From: Planctomycetota bacterium
Lineage (GTDB): Bacteria > Planctomycetota > Planctomycetia > Pirellulales > Pirellulaceae
Assembly: GCA_014238905.1 (NCBI GenBank)
Contig: JABAAE010000013.1
Location: forward strand, 1-64,000
Reading direction: 5' to 3'
DNA length: 64,000 nt
Of the stretch, positions 34,579 through 44,923 are shown piece by piece. The notes beneath the pieces were generated by a model. It was given only the letters and a program-made list of their open reading frames with translations. It was not told the DNA's origin and made no database searches. Positions within the stretch are counted from its first letter, which is position 1; every line of letters begins with the position of its first letter. The position numbers were made by a program, and so were the translations under genes.

Positions 34579-37014
34579 TTGATCTATCCATTGCCCCGCC
34601 GAAAAACGGGCCTCAAAACGGCCAATAATTATCTGTTGACGGTGATTGCCATCTTGGCAATTTTTCCCGGCGGTAGACAGACAATGGAATTGTCTGGTCA
34701 GGACAATGACCGTAATCGTCATCTTGGCACGAACAGAGAGCCCCCCGAACTCGTCGAGGAACTCTTGAACGAACGTTGCCTGGAGTGCCACTCCGGTGAC
34801 ACAAAGGAAGGGGGAATCGACTTGGAAGAACTGCTTGAAGGTTTTTCTCCCGATCGGGATTGGAAAGTCTGGAGTCTGGTTGATTCAGTCATCACAAGTC
34901 GAAAAATGCCTCCGGCCGATGAAGATCCACTCTCCAACGAACAGTTGGGCAGAATGGCCGATTGGTTTGAAGCCGAGTTTGTAAAACCGGGCGGAATGCA
35001 AGTCGCGGGTCCTCATTTGGCGCGGCGACTGACCAGGGAAGAACTGCAGAACACGCTAGAGGATATTCTGCACATTGAAATGAGGGCCGCGGTCACCAAC
35101 AGCCGGTTGCATGTTATTCCCGATACGGTGGTAGAGAAGTTCTTTCCGCCAGGTATCCGGGGCGAATCCGGATTCTCCAATGATGCGATTACCCTGGGGA
35201 AAGAGCCTGTCGATATTCAGAAATTAGCCAGGTGCTATTCGCTGTTGATTGCCCGGTTGGAGTCCAATAGAGAGGCTTATCGTATGGTACTGGGACGCGA
35301 GACCATCCCCGACTCCATCGCCGTGGACGAAATCAGAGAAATACTCGCTGATTTTGGTCGCGTTGCTTTTCGAAGAAATTTGACCTCGGAAGAATTGACA
35401 ACTTACACGGACGTCTATGCGAAGAGGAGGACGCAACGATCGGCGTCGGATTCCCTGCGGTCGAGCGTTCTGGCCATCTTGCTTTCGCCCCAATTTCTCT
35501 ATCGAATTGAATCCCCCGTCGACACAGAGAAATTCCGGTCAGGCCAGCAAAAGGTGGTTGGGGTTGAGTTGGCAACCCGGCTTTCCTATTTCCTCTGGTC
35601 AGCACCTCCGGACCAGGAACTGGCCGAATTGGCTGCCGCTGGAAAACTTGCGCAGCCGAATGTTTTTCGCCAACAGATCCGGCGGATGTTGCGCGACCCG
35701 AAGAGGATTGCCCTTGCCGAAAACCTTGGTGGCGAGTGGTTTGATTACAAGCTGTTGCGGCAGAAAAGTGCTGTTAACCAGCGTAGCGACAAGATGGCCG
35801 GTTTTTATCGAACGCAATATGAAGAAGCGATTCTTTTTTTCGACAGTCTCCTTCGGTTCGACCAATCTGTTTTTCGATTGGTCGATGCGGATTGGACTTT
35901 CTTAAACCGACACCAAACCAATATCTATCGATTGCAGACAGTAACAAAAACGATGGAAACACCCTCTTCCCTGCCACCGATCAACTTGCATTTCCGAAAT
36001 GAAATGCAGCAGGTGGAAGAAGGGAACTACGAATACAAGCATCAGGCTTTAACCCTGGTGGGTCTTCAGGATCCTAGTCGTGGTGGATTTTTGACGATGG
36101 GACCAACCTTAAGTGTTACTTCGACACCCAACCGAACCAGCCCGATTCGGCGGGGCGTTTGGGTGATCGAGCGCATTCTAGGAAAGCACTTTAAGCAGCC
36201 GGAAAATGTGCCGGATTTGGAAGCATCCCGAAAGAAGGCCAAAAAGCAGAACCTCAAGCTCACTGCCAATGAAATCTTGAAGATTCATTCTTCACAGGTC
36301 GGTTGTGCTTCCTGCCATCGATTTATCGATCCCATTGGTTTCGGACTGGAGGTGTACGATCAAATAGGCGTTGAGAGGGCGGGTCAACTAACCGTTGAAG
36401 CGGGGGAAAAGCTGAATTGGACAGCTAACCAGGTTCCCCCAAACTATCAAGAACGCTCTTGGGTACTTACCAAGCCCTTGGTGGGGGGATCAAAAACACT
36501 CGTTCAATTTCAACGAAAATCCGGAGCCCATCGCCTGGATATCAGGGATGTCAGGCTGACATCTGGCAAGTTGGAGATTCTCGATTCTCATGTAGGATCT
36601 ACCGGAAGTAGTCATCGAGATAACATCTGGTTCTTTCCAATCTCCAAGGGAGAACCGCTGTCACCTTGGACTTTGACGGCACGGGTTCGCGGCAGTGGGG
36701 GAACCGATTCCAACGGTGTCATTACGGTGGCCGGACCGGATGATCAGGAACCGGGATTTCAAATGCCAAACGGAAGAGAATTCCGGCAACCCGCGGAGCT
36801 GAAATCGATCCTGCTAACAGATTTCGGTGAGCAGTTTATCGACAATGCCATCCGCCGTGTTCTGGCCTATGCACTGGGCCGGAGTGTTCTACCGGTTGAT
36901 CGTCCTGCACTGGAAAAGATCAAGGAACAACTCCGTCAACAGGACCACAAATTCCTGGCTTTGATTGAAGCGGTGGCCATGAGTTACCCTTTCCTCCATA
37001 AAACCAGCAGGTAG
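34579..37014 (+). CDS. DUF1592 family c-type cytochrome-like protein with inserted beta domain
   Basis: An 811-residue exported protein, starting at TTG, with a signal segment at about 16-32 (NNYLLTVIAILAIFPGG). Order of parts: planctomycete cytochrome c motif CLECH (67-71), DUF1587 (RRLTREELQNTLEDIL), DUF1595 (FGRVAFRRNLTSEEL), DUF1592 (AILLSPQFLYRIES, SYFLWSAPPDQEL), DUF1588 with a second heme-like motif CASCH (576-580, then RFIDPIGFGLEVYD), and DUF1585 (DNAIRRVLAYALGRSV). Between DUF1588 and DUF1585 about 130 extra residues (600-728) form a beta-rich insert with a VQFQRKSGAHRLDIRDVRL start, absent from the paralogue at 55758. The role of this family is unknown; it is usually paired with DUF1552, as here. 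Confidence 0.92.
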   Translation: MIYPLPRRKTGLKTANNYLLTVIAILAIFPGGRQTMELSGQDNDRNRHLGTNREPPELVEELLNERCLECHSGDTKEGGIDLEELLEGFSPDRDWKVWSLVDSVITSRKMPPADEDPLSNEQLGRMADWFEAEFVKPGGMQVAGPHLARRLTREELQNTLEDILHIEMRAAVTNSRLHVIPDTVVEKFFPPGIRGESGFSNDAITLGKEPVDIQKLARCYSLLIARLESNREAYRMVLGRETIPDSIAVDEIREILADFGRVAFRRNLTSEELTTYTDVYAKRRTQRSASDSLRSSVLAILLSPQFLYRIESPVDTEKFRSGQQKVVGVELATRLSYFLWSAPPDQELAELAAAGKLAQPNVFRQQIRRMLRDPKRIALAENLGGEWFDYKLLRQKSAVNQRSDKMAGFYRTQYEEAILFFDSLLRFDQSVFRLVDADWTFLNRHQTNIYRLQTVTKTMETPSSLPPINLHFRNEMQQVEEGNYEYKHQALTLVGLQDPSRGGFLTMGPTLSVTSTPNRTSPIRRGVWVIERILGKHFKQPENVPDLEASRKKAKKQNLKLTANEILKIHSSQVGCASCHRFIDPIGFGLEVYDQIGVERAGQLTVEAGEKLNWTANQVPPNYQERSWVLTKPLVGGSKTLVQFQRKSGAHRLDIRDVRLTSGKLEILDSHVGSTGSSHRDNIWFFPISKGEPLSPWTLTARVRGSGGTDSNGVITVAGPDDQEPGFQMPNGREFRQPAELKSILLTDFGEQFIDNAIRRVLAYALGRSVLPVDRPALEKIKEQLRQQDHKFLALIEAVAMSYPFLHKTSR

Positions 37015-37297
37015 ACATCGTTGATTTGCCTGTTGGGCGGATTTGGGGGCGTTGATCCAAATGGTCAAAGGCAGAATCGTCACCGGGATGAGCCGCGGTG
37101 TCCAATCCGCTCTTTTTTGTTGCCGAAATCGTCGCCGGCCATCTTCCTCTTGATGGTTGGGTGAAAATTTGACTTTTCACGTTCTCAGATCGATAATCTT
37201 CAGCTTGACCGGATCGGATCCCATCCCCGATCATTCTGCAGAATTTCATGCGCCGGTTGCCTTTTTAGACACTGCCCTATTCAAGGAGTTCCCACCG

Positions 37298-38548
37298 ATG
37301 GACACCCGACCCCAGCACCCGGCTGTACGATTTCCCAAACCATTGGCCCGCCAAACAACATTGGTGTTTTTGATTTCGCTTTTTTCTTGGGCGATTGGAT
37401 CCTCGGCCCAAGAAGGAGAGAAGGGAAACAAAAAAGAAAAGCCCGTACTTTGCCAGGGTAACTACCAGTCGGAGGCAGCTGCGATCAAGCAATTGGCCAG
37501 GTTGGCCGCGACGTATAAGAATCAGCCACAATGGAATAGTCGAGCGGCCAAGATCAAAAGGCAGATACGTGTCGGAGCAGGGTTGTACCCGTTTCCCAAG
37601 CGGACGCCGCTGAAACCGATTATTAACAATCTGCGAAATTACGATGGCTATTCTGTCGAGTCAGCTGCGTTCGAGGCTCGCCCTGGTTTTTATGTTTACG
37701 GGACATTGTATCGCCCGGCGGGCTCGGCGAAGAACGGACAATTTCCAGCTGTTCTTTGTCCACATGGTCATTCACGCGGTCCCGACGGTGGTCGTTATCG
37801 CGCCGACCAGCAGCATCGCTGCGCTACACTGGCTCGGATGGGCGCGGTCGTCTTTTCATACGACATGATTGGGTTTGGTGATTCTCTTCACCTGGGCTGG
37901 AATCATCAGCATTCACAGGCATTGACGTTGCAAACCTGGAGCAGTATTCGTGCGATCGACTTCCTCGAGTCATTAAAGGATGTCGATAAAACCAGAATCG
38001 GTGTCACGGGTTGTTCCGGTGGAGGAACGCAGACATTTTTGTTGGCTGCGTTGGACGACCGGGTAGCGGTCTCAGTCCCCGTTGTGATGGTTTCAGCACA
38101 CTTCTTTGGAGGTTGCGATTGCGAAAGCGGGATGCCCATTCACAAAACGAGCGAACTGGAAACCAACAATGCCGAGATTGCGGCATTGGCTGCTCCCCGC
38201 CCGCTGCTCTTGGTATCTGTTGGTGGTGACTGGACCAAGAATACGCCGGGAGTCGAGTTTCCCTATATCCAAAACGTGTATCGAATATGTGGCAAAAAAG
38301 AGAATGTCGAAAACGTTCACCAGCCCGATGAAGGTCACGGTTACCAATTTCCAAAGCGTCAGGCAATGTACCCGTTCCTTGTCAAACATCTCGGTTTAAA
38401 TGCCGATGGCGTACTGGATCCTGCCAGTGGCGTTTATGACGAAAGCAAAACGGTTTTGGAATCACCCCAACAAATGCGGGTTTTTAATAAAAAAGTCAGG
38501 CTGCCCGATCATGCTTTGCCACCCGGTAGTCAAGTCCGTCTGGATTGA
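37298..38548 (+). CDS. Secreted alpha/beta hydrolase (acetyl xylan esterase-like)
   Basis: 416 residues from ATG 37298, with AAGGAG about nine bases upstream. The signal segment is TTLVFLISLFSWAIGSSAQ. The domain is of the large alpha/beta hydrolase type often annotated as acetyl xylan esterase or dienelactone hydrolase. An HGH oxyanion block lies at 156-158 (LCPHGHSRGP), the nucleophile Ser-240 in TGCSGGGTQTF, and a late His in PDEGHGYQFP. It probably removes acyl groups from a polysaccharide. It lies between the DUF1592 and DUF1552 genes on the same strand, so it is part of that operon. A second esterase of similar build is at 49892. Confidence 0.87.
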   Translation: MDTRPQHPAVRFPKPLARQTTLVFLISLFSWAIGSSAQEGEKGNKKEKPVLCQGNYQSEAAAIKQLARLAATYKNQPQWNSRAAKIKRQIRVGAGLYPFPKRTPLKPIINNLRNYDGYSVESAAFEARPGFYVYGTLYRPAGSAKNGQFPAVLCPHGHSRGPDGGRYRADQQHRCATLARMGAVVFSYDMIGFGDSLHLGWNHQHSQALTLQTWSSIRAIDFLESLKDVDKTRIGVTGCSGGGTQTFLLAALDDRVAVSVPVVMVSAHFFGGCDCESGMPIHKTSELETNNAEIAALAAPRPLLLVSVGGDWTKNTPGVEFPYIQNVYRICGKKENVENVHQPDEGHGYQFPKRQAMYPFLVKHLGLNADGVLDPASGVYDESKTVLESPQQMRVFNKKVRLPDHALPPGSQVRLD

Positions 38549-38719
38549 TTGGTATGCCATCAAGGGAAATCACTGCCGAAAATGTAATTAAATACCGGAA
38601 TCCGCGTGTGGTTTTGCCGATTATTTGGCTAAGCTGTTTTTGGCAAACGTTGTTGTGGGTCCACCAGATCATTGTCCTGATGACGGCCCGCCATTATTCC
38701 CCGTAGAGAGATTGTTGTG

Positions 38720-40033
38720 ATGAAAAAGAGGTATCGGATCCCTCGGCGTAGTTTCCTTCGAGGGGCTGGGGTTTGCATGGCTTTGCCAGCCCTCGAGATT
38801 ATGCAGCCAGCGACGGCCATTGCCAGTGGATCGTGGGATGCTCGCGAACGGGAAGGTGAAAAAAAAACCGACAAGATTCCATTGCGATTGGGGATTTTTC
38901 ATAAAGGCAATGGCATCGATCCAACGAACTGGGAAGCGACTGGAAGTGAAACCAAATTCTCACTTTCAAAGAACCTGGCTCCTTTGGAGAATTGCAAAAA
39001 AGATATCACCATCTTGTCTAATGTGAGCAACCAGCCCAAGGGGGACCATTACGGTGCCATGCCACTGTTTATGACCGGTATTCAAACCCGCAATCCAGGT
39101 TATACCTTTGACCAGGTGATTGCCGATCAGATCGGAAATGAGAGTCCGTTTCGGTCGTTTCAGCTTTCCGCTGATCCGGTGGATGTCCGCTCGACGACGT
39201 TGAACAGTTTGGCTTATGACAAAGATGGAAACGCTCAATTTGTCGAACGGAATGCACAGTTTGCCTTTGATCGGCTGTTTCGTGGCCTTGGTGATCCAGA
39301 CGTTCGCTTGGAGTTGGGTAGTGTTCTGGATGCGGTTCGGGAGCCGACCGCGAGATTAATGAAAAAAGCCAGTCGATTGGACCGATCGGTTCTCTCCAGT
39401 TATCTGGATTCGGTTCGGGATCTGGAAATCGAAATTGAAAAACAGGACCAGCCGGATTCATCGCGACCCCTTAGGCAACACATCGGTAATGAGGTGGTCC
39501 AGCTAGGTGATTTTCCTTCCAAAATGAAGACCATGATGGACTTGGTTGCCTTGGCATTCTGGACCGATGCTACTCGGGTTGCTTCCTGTATTATGGCCTT
39601 GGAAAGTAGCCGCCGTATCCATGATTTTCTAGATCTGCGAGCGGACTTTCACTGGTCATCCCATTTTGAAAATAATAAGCGTTTGGCAGCGGAATTTAAC
39701 ACCGCCAACACCTGGTACGTGTCCCAGTTTGCTTACGTCATTTCGAAAATGAAGTCTCTGAAGGAGTTCGATGGGTCAACTGTTTTTGACCATTCAGTCC
39801 TGATGTTTGGATCTGGACTCAGTCACGGCGGTAAGCACATTGGCTCAAATTTGCCTTTGGTTCTGGCTGGCGGAAGCCAAACCGGACTGAACACCGGTCG
39901 GCTTTTGCATTACCCAGACCAACCGCCACATGCCAACTGTCTGTTGACGTTGATTCAACATTTTGGCGGTAAGCAGCAACGTTATTCAAATTCAACCGGA
40001 ACATTGGATCGAGTGATAAAAAATTCGCGTTAA
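38720..40033 (+). CDS. DUF1552 family exported protein
   Basis: A 437-residue protein with a twin-arginine signal ([20 protein letters not shown]), so it should be exported folded. DUF1552 hallmarks: [56 protein letters not shown], and [26 protein letters not shown] near the end. The fold is related to the alkaline phosphatase/sulfatase-like DUF1501 group. Function unknown, but it nearly always follows a DUF1592 gene, as here. A GTG at 38717 directly precedes the ATG; either may be used, with GAGAG upstream. Confidence 0.93.
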   Translation: MKKRYRIPRRSFLRGAGVCMALPALEIMQPATAIASGSWDAREREGEKKTDKIPLRLGIFHKGNGIDPTNWEATGSETKFSLSKNLAPLENCKKDITILSNVSNQPKGDHYGAMPLFMTGIQTRNPGYTFDQVIADQIGNESPFRSFQLSADPVDVRSTTLNSLAYDKDGNAQFVERNAQFAFDRLFRGLGDPDVRLELGSVLDAVREPTARLMKKASRLDRSVLSSYLDSVRDLEIEIEKQDQPDSSRPLRQHIGNEVVQLGDFPSKMKTMMDLVALAFWTDATRVASCIMALESSRRIHDFLDLRADFHWSSHFENNKRLAAEFNTANTWYVSQFAYVISKMKSLKEFDGSTVFDHSVLMFGSGLSHGGKHIGSNLPLVLAGGSQTGLNTGRLLHYPDQPPHANCLLTLIQHFGGKQQRYSNSTGTLDRVIKNSR

Positions 40034-40127
40034 ATCTGGGTCTGTTAACCCGCGCGGGAACAGTCTGAAAGATTGGACCGGCCAGCGTCGGCGATTCCGT
40101 GCGATTGGCTTACCTGAGGAGTGCAGT

Positions 40128-41597
40128 ATGAAATTGGGCCGACTCTGTTTTGCGATCATCCTGGGGGTGCTGCCGGCAGTTGTTTTCTCATTGGGTTTTG
40201 CAGCCGAACGCCCACATGTCATTTTGGTGATGGCAGACGATCAGGGTTGGGGCCAGACAGGGTATTACGGGCATCCTATCCTGAAAACACCACACCTTGA
40301 TGCGATGGCGGCAGCCGGGTTGCGGTTGGATCGGTTTTACGCCGGTGGGCCCGTTTGTTCGCCAACAAGAGCCAGTGTCCTCACCGGGAGGACTCACAAT
40401 CGGACCGGTGTCATTTCTCACGGATATGCCCTTCACCGACAGGAAAAGACGATTGCCCAGGCTTTGAGTCGGGCAGGTTACTCAACAGGTCACTTTGGGA
40501 AGTGGCATCTTAATGGAATTCGGGGACCGGGTGTCCCGGTGTTGGAATCTGACCATTACCATCCTGGCCATTTTGGGTTTGATCAATGGCTCACGGTAAC
40601 CAATTATTTTGATCGTAATCCGCTGATGAGTCGCAATGGAGAATTCGAAGAATTCCGAGGTGATTCATCCGAAATCATTGTGGGTGAAGCATTGAAATTT
40701 ATAACGCGGAATGTCGAACTGGGGAAACCAAGTTTCTCCGTCATCTGGTATGGCTCTCCCCACAGCCCATGGGTGGCCAGTAATAAAGACAAAATCGTGG
40801 GAGAGGCAATGGCCTCTGCCAATCACCACGGAGAGCTTGTTGCCATGGATCGGAGCATTGGGGCGTTACGATCCGGCTTGAAACGACTTGGCATTCAACG
40901 CAATACGTTGGTTTGGTTCTGCAGTGATAACGGTGGATTGAAGGGTGTCGGTCACGATTCCGTTGGTGGTTTGCGTGGTCACAAAGGAAGTATTTGGGAG
41001 GGTGGTCTCCGGGTACCGGGTATTATCGAGTGGCCAGCCGGAATTCAGCCTCGGGTAACATCGTTTACGGCCGGGGTAGTAGATATTTTTCCTACCTTGG
41101 TTGAGCTGTTGAAAATTCCTGAGGATGCAATGCTGGATAGGATCGATGGTGTCAGTCTTGTAAAGCTTCTGGAGAAGGAGACAGGTTTGAGATCCAAGCC
41201 GTTGGGATTTGTTTACCAGAACAAAGCGGCTCTGATCCATAACGATTGGAAAATCGTGACTGAAAAGATGAAGAGCGACCAATATGTTCTTTATAACCTG
41301 AGGACGGATCCCACAGAGTCACAGGACCTGATGGCTGGCCGACCTGATCTAGCTGAGTCAATGCAGAAGCAGCTTGAAGAATTCATTCAGTCGGTCGCTA
41401 ACAGCCAAAAAGGAAATGATTATCCCGAGGGCAAGGTCACGCGGGAGGGGCCACATGGTCGATTCTGGTACGATATTGATGGCTATCAGCCCTTTCTGAA
41501 AGGATGGTCGTTAAGACCGGAGTACAAGGGTTGGGTTGCTCGCAGCAAAAACAGACTGAATAAAACGAAGGCGAAAAAGCGTCTTCAAGAAAAATAA
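40128..41597 (+). CDS. Formylglycine-dependent sulfatase
   Basis: A 489-residue exported type I sulfatase. The signal peptide is [19 protein letters not shown]. Metal ligands Asp-37/Asp-38 are in [10 protein letters not shown]. The CxPxR maturation motif is CSPTR (Cys-77 to Arg-81), where Cys is converted to formylglycine. HFGKWHL and CSDNGG are further active-site blocks. It belongs to the same subfamily as the sulfatase at 52755: both have a FDQWL or FNQWL block followed by N-x-F-x-x-N-P, SRNG and SSEI. It ends the DUF1592-esterase-DUF1552-sulfatase operon; GGAG lies upstream of the ATG. An anaerobic- or oxygen-dependent maturase is needed but not seen here. Substrate: a sulfated glycan, by context. 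Confidence 0.95.
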   Translation: MKLGRLCFAIILGVLPAVVFSLGFAAERPHVILVMADDQGWGQTGYYGHPILKTPHLDAMAAAGLRLDRFYAGGPVCSPTRASVLTGRTHNRTGVISHGYALHRQEKTIAQALSRAGYSTGHFGKWHLNGIRGPGVPVLESDHYHPGHFGFDQWLTVTNYFDRNPLMSRNGEFEEFRGDSSEIIVGEALKFITRNVELGKPSFSVIWYGSPHSPWVASNKDKIVGEAMASANHHGELVAMDRSIGALRSGLKRLGIQRNTLVWFCSDNGGLKGVGHDSVGGLRGHKGSIWEGGLRVPGIIEWPAGIQPRVTSFTAGVVDIFPTLVELLKIPEDAMLDRIDGVSLVKLLEKETGLRSKPLGFVYQNKAALIHNDWKIVTEKMKSDQYVLYNLRTDPTESQDLMAGRPDLAESMQKQLEEFIQSVANSQKGNDYPEGKVTREGPHGRFWYDIDGYQPFLKGWSLRPEYKGWVARSKNRLNKTKAKKRLQEK

Positions 41598-41693
41598 TAC
41601 GACCGTCGCATGGCCGGCAGGCCGTGGCTACGCACGGAGAAATCGTCCATCTTTCCGCTTTGAAAGCAAAAAAGTGGATCACTTAATGAAAAA

Positions 41694-41718
41694 AAGCGGT
41701 GATAAGTTATCACCGCTT
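41694..41718 (+). terminator. Near-perfect 12-bp inverted repeat, probable terminator after the sulfatase
   Basis: AAGCGGTGATAA pairs with TTATCACCGCTT around a single G. An A-rich run precedes it and CTTCTTGTT follows, so the T-tract is weak on the plus strand but an A-run gives one on the minus strand. It lies 97 bases after the sulfatase stop. Confidence 0.6.
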
Positions 41719-42070
41719 CTTGTTGGGCGTCTCATCTCCCATTTTTGTCTACTGCATAAAACACCCGCCGGCAGCAGAAGTCTCTATTGAAATAAAAAAA
41801 AATAAAAATCCGTTGCCGAAACGTGTTTTTTGCAGGAAAGCCCTGAAAAAACCACTGACATTGGCAATCTTTGCCCGATGACAATCCTCAACAACCAATG
41901 CGGCGGGATGTTATTTGATTCGGTTAAAGAGTTTGGGCAGTTTATGAAAGAGTCATTCAGTCCTGCCAGCTCCTAGAAAAACTGCCGATTTCTGTTGATC
42001 CTATCGATGGTGATTAAAAAAATGAAAATCATTGTGTCTGGACTGGCTCTTTTAAGGGGGTGATCTTTCG
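41719..42070. other. Intergenic, A-rich, nothing coding
   Basis: Contains an A-tract (41790-41810 region) that could be bent DNA or part of a promoter for glpK. GGGGGTGAT directly before the glpK start is its ribosome binding site. Confidence 0.4.
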
Positions 42071-43549
42071 ATGAAGTATGTCTTGGCTTTAGATCAGGGT
42101 ACCACCAGCTCCCGAGCGATCCTGTTTGATCATGAGGGGTCGGTGCAGAGCATCGCTCAGGAAGAATTCCCACAAATTTATCCGCATTCTGGATGGGTAG
42201 AGCATGACCCTGATGATATTTGGGTGTCTCAATTGGCAGTGGCACGGAGAGTTCTCGGTCAATCGGGAATTCCTGCGACCGACATTGCTGCGATCGGAAT
42301 CACCAATCAGAGAGAGACAACAATAGTCTGGGATCGCCGCACCGGTGAACCGATAGCCAATGCGATTGTCTGGCAGGATCGGAGGACAGCGAACGACTGC
42401 CAGGCACTGATTGAGAGTGGTCATAATGCATCGGTTCAACGCAAGACCGGGCTTTTGATCGATTCGTATTTTTGCGCTTCGAAAATCCGTTGGCTGTTGG
42501 ATCATGTTCCCGGCGCTCGAGAACGGGCTGAAAAGGGTGATTTGGCTTTTGGGACCGTTGACAGTTGGCTGTTATGGAAATTATCGGGCGGTCGAATTCA
42601 TCAAACAGATCTCACCAACGCTTCGCGAACGATGTTGATGAATATTGATACCGGTACTTGGGATGATGAACTGCTTTGGTTATTTGATGTTCCAAAAAAA
42701 ATATTACCTGAGATTCGGCCCTCCAGCTTCCATTTTGGATTGACCGATCCCTCGATCTTTGGCAACCCGGTTCCCTTGGGTGGAGTCGCTGGAGATCAAC
42801 AAGCGGCGCTATTTGGTCAGAACTGTACCCGCCCTCAAATGGCAAAAAGTACTTATGGTACAGGTTGTTTCCTTTTGATGAATATTGGTGATCATCACGC
42901 GATGTCAAAGTGTCAGCTGCTGACGACGTTGGCCTGCACAACAGACGTACCAAGGGAATATGCCATGGAGGGAAGTGTTTTTGTTGCCGGTGCCGTCGTT
43001 CAGTGGTTGCGCGATGGCCTTGGTATTATTGAATCATCCGCTGAGGTCGAGACCCTGGCCGGTTCGGTCACCGGCAGCGATGGTGTCTACCTGGTTCCGG
43101 CATTCACCGGACTGGGCGCGCCCCATTGGGATTCGAGTGCCCGCGGTACAATGGTTGGGCTGACCCGAGGGACAACCGGTGCTCATATTGCTCGGGCAGC
43201 GTTGGAAGGAATTGCCTTCCAGGCGGCTGATGTTTTGGATGCGATGGAAAAGGATGCCGGGATTCCCATCGATGAACTTCGTGTTGATGGTGGTGCTGCG
43301 GCGAATGACCTGCTGATGCAATTTCAGACCGATTTACTCCGCATTCCGGTTGTACGGCCCAAAGTGATCGAGACGACGTCTTTGGGCGCCGCCTTCCTGG
43401 CGGGGCTGGCGGTTGGGTTTTGGGAGGACCGGGTCGAAATCGAGCGGCTATGGCAAACCGATCGTGTTTTTGAACCCAAAATGTCCGCAGACGAAGCCCT
43501 CCAACGTCGCCAAGGCTGGAGCGTCGCATTAGGGCGAGCGAAGTCTTGA
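42071..43549 (+). CDS. glpK: Glycerol kinase
   Basis: A 492-residue FGGY-family kinase converting glycerol and ATP to glycerol 3-phosphate. The N-terminal [17 protein letters not shown] phosphate-binding block, [61 protein letters not shown] and [15 protein letters not shown] are all typical of GlpK rather than xylulokinase or fuculokinase. A strong GGGGGTGA lies about eight bases upstream of the ATG. No glpF or glpD is adjacent. Its place between two glycan-degradation operons suggests that glycerol, or lactaldehyde-derived C3 units, are used, but the first is only general. Confidence 0.95.
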   Translation: MKYVLALDQGTTSSRAILFDHEGSVQSIAQEEFPQIYPHSGWVEHDPDDIWVSQLAVARRVLGQSGIPATDIAAIGITNQRETTIVWDRRTGEPIANAIVWQDRRTANDCQALIESGHNASVQRKTGLLIDSYFCASKIRWLLDHVPGARERAEKGDLAFGTVDSWLLWKLSGGRIHQTDLTNASRTMLMNIDTGTWDDELLWLFDVPKKILPEIRPSSFHFGLTDPSIFGNPVPLGGVAGDQQAALFGQNCTRPQMAKSTYGTGCFLLMNIGDHHAMSKCQLLTTLACTTDVPREYAMEGSVFVAGAVVQWLRDGLGIIESSAEVETLAGSVTGSDGVYLVPAFTGLGAPHWDSSARGTMVGLTRGTTGAHIARAALEGIAFQAADVLDAMEKDAGIPIDELRVDGGAAANDLLMQFQTDLLRIPVVRPKVIETTSLGAAFLAGLAVGFWEDRVEIERLWQTDRVFEPKMSADEALQRRQGWSVALGRAKS

Positions 43550-43655
43550 GAACGCTGATGCGATATCGGGTCAAGCTTTGAAAATCGAATCCTCTGGTGG
43601 CCGACCAGTAGAAAACAATCGACCCATAACCGCTGGGCAGCCGGTGGGTCAGACC

Positions 43656-44882
43656 TTAAACCAGATCGGTACTACATCCTGCGACATCGGTGGTGACATA
43701 GCACCCATTTTCGATGGTCGCCGGGTGAACGAAGTAATCGCGAAGATGGGGGATGTGCTCCAGAAACAGCTTTTCATGGGCTAACGCGATGTGGTTGAAT
43801 AGGACCAGTTGTTGGTGGATTTGCCCCATGTCACCCACATGGGGAATGACCTTTACCGGAAATTGGGTTGCCAGGATGGACACCGCGAGGTATTCGCTGA
43901 TGCCTGCCAAGCGAGTGCAATCCGCCTGAACAATGCCAACGGCTTTTGCCTGAAGAAAATTTTTCCACATGATTCGATTGCTGACGCATTCACCGATCGC
44001 CACGGGTACCGGGTGAATAGCCGAGGCAATCTTGGCATGCCCTAATACATCATCAGGTTGGGTCGGTTCTTCGACCCAGGACAAATTGAATTGGGATAAC
44101 TCGAGGCAAACTTCAATCGCTGTCGGGACGCTCCATGCCTGATTGGCATCGACCATGATCTTGACATCCGGGCCAACCGCTTCGCGAATCATCCCTATTC
44201 GGGAAATGTCTTTGCGGGGATCAGAAGATCCTACTTTCAGTTTCATCGCCTGGAATCCGGCCTCTACCGCCTTTAAAGCATTGTCGCGAATTTGGTCGTT
44301 ACTGTACTGAAACCAACCAACAGAAGTATCGTACCCCGGATATCCTTCGTCGAGGATGCCTAATCGCTCATGACGGGTGTCCCGTTTGGAATCCAGAATC
44401 TCCATTGCCTGGTCGGCTGTCAGGAGGTCCTCCAGGTAGGAAAAGTCAATCAGGCTGACAATTTCAGCGGATTCCAATGATAAAAGTAATTTCCAGAGTG
44501 GTTGCTTACGTTCTTTTGCCCAGAGATCAAAACAGGCAATCGTGATGGACGCCAATGCCGAGTGGATGACCCCTTTGTGAGGCCCCAGCCAACGAATTGC
44601 AGGATGTTCAGCAATGGATTTTTGGACCCTTCCAAAATCTTGCATCAGCTCTTCAATGTCGCGTCCCAAAATGGGTTGAATCAGTAATTCGATGGCTTCA
44701 CAAATCAGGTTGGTGCCGCCACCCAAGGTGTAGGCAATTCCAGTCCCCTTCTTGCCGGAATCAGAAAAAAGCTCGGTGACGGCGTAGCCATACTGTGGAT
44801 CAACATGAACTGCGTCTGAACCGGCCCCTTGTTCCAGATCAAAACGACGGTCCAAGGCCCGATGGGACGAGATGTTGCTCAT
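43656..44882 (-). CDS. L-fuconate dehydratase-like enolase-superfamily enzyme
   Basis: A 408-residue mandelate racemase-subgroup enzyme closely resembling L-fuconate dehydratase/ENOSF1: GSDAVHVDPQYGYAV, RWLGPHKGVIHSALASI, the KxK base pair Lys-214/Lys-216 (MKLKVGS), metal ligands in MVDANQAW (Asp-245, Asn-247), WVEEPTQPDD, GECVSNR (Glu-298) and His-348 in VIPHVGDMG. It would dehydrate L-fuconate to 2-keto-3-deoxy-L-fuconate in the non-phosphorylated fucose pathway. It is the last gene of an operon after the PSD1 cytochrome and DUF1501 genes (41 bases after the latter). The other pathway enzymes (dehydrogenase, lactonase, aldolase) are not in the window. Another sugar acid with similar stereochemistry is possible. 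Confidence 0.88.
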   Translation of the reverse strand: MSNISSHRALDRRFDLEQGAGSDAVHVDPQYGYAVTELFSDSGKKGTGIAYTLGGGTNLICEAIELLIQPILGRDIEELMQDFGRVQKSIAEHPAIRWLGPHKGVIHSALASITIACFDLWAKERKQPLWKLLLSLESAEIVSLIDFSYLEDLLTADQAMEILDSKRDTRHERLGILDEGYPGYDTSVGWFQYSNDQIRDNALKAVEAGFQAMKLKVGSSDPRKDISRIGMIREAVGPDVKIMVDANQAWSVPTAIEVCLELSQFNLSWVEEPTQPDDVLGHAKIASAIHPVPVAIGECVSNRIMWKNFLQAKAVGIVQADCTRLAGISEYLAVSILATQFPVKVIPHVGDMGQIHQQLVLFNHIALAHEKLFLEHIPHLRDYFVHPATIENGCYVTTDVAGCSTDLV

Positions 44883-44923
44883 GAATCAATCCGTAAAGGG
44901 GAGTTTTCCTGTATATAATCTGC

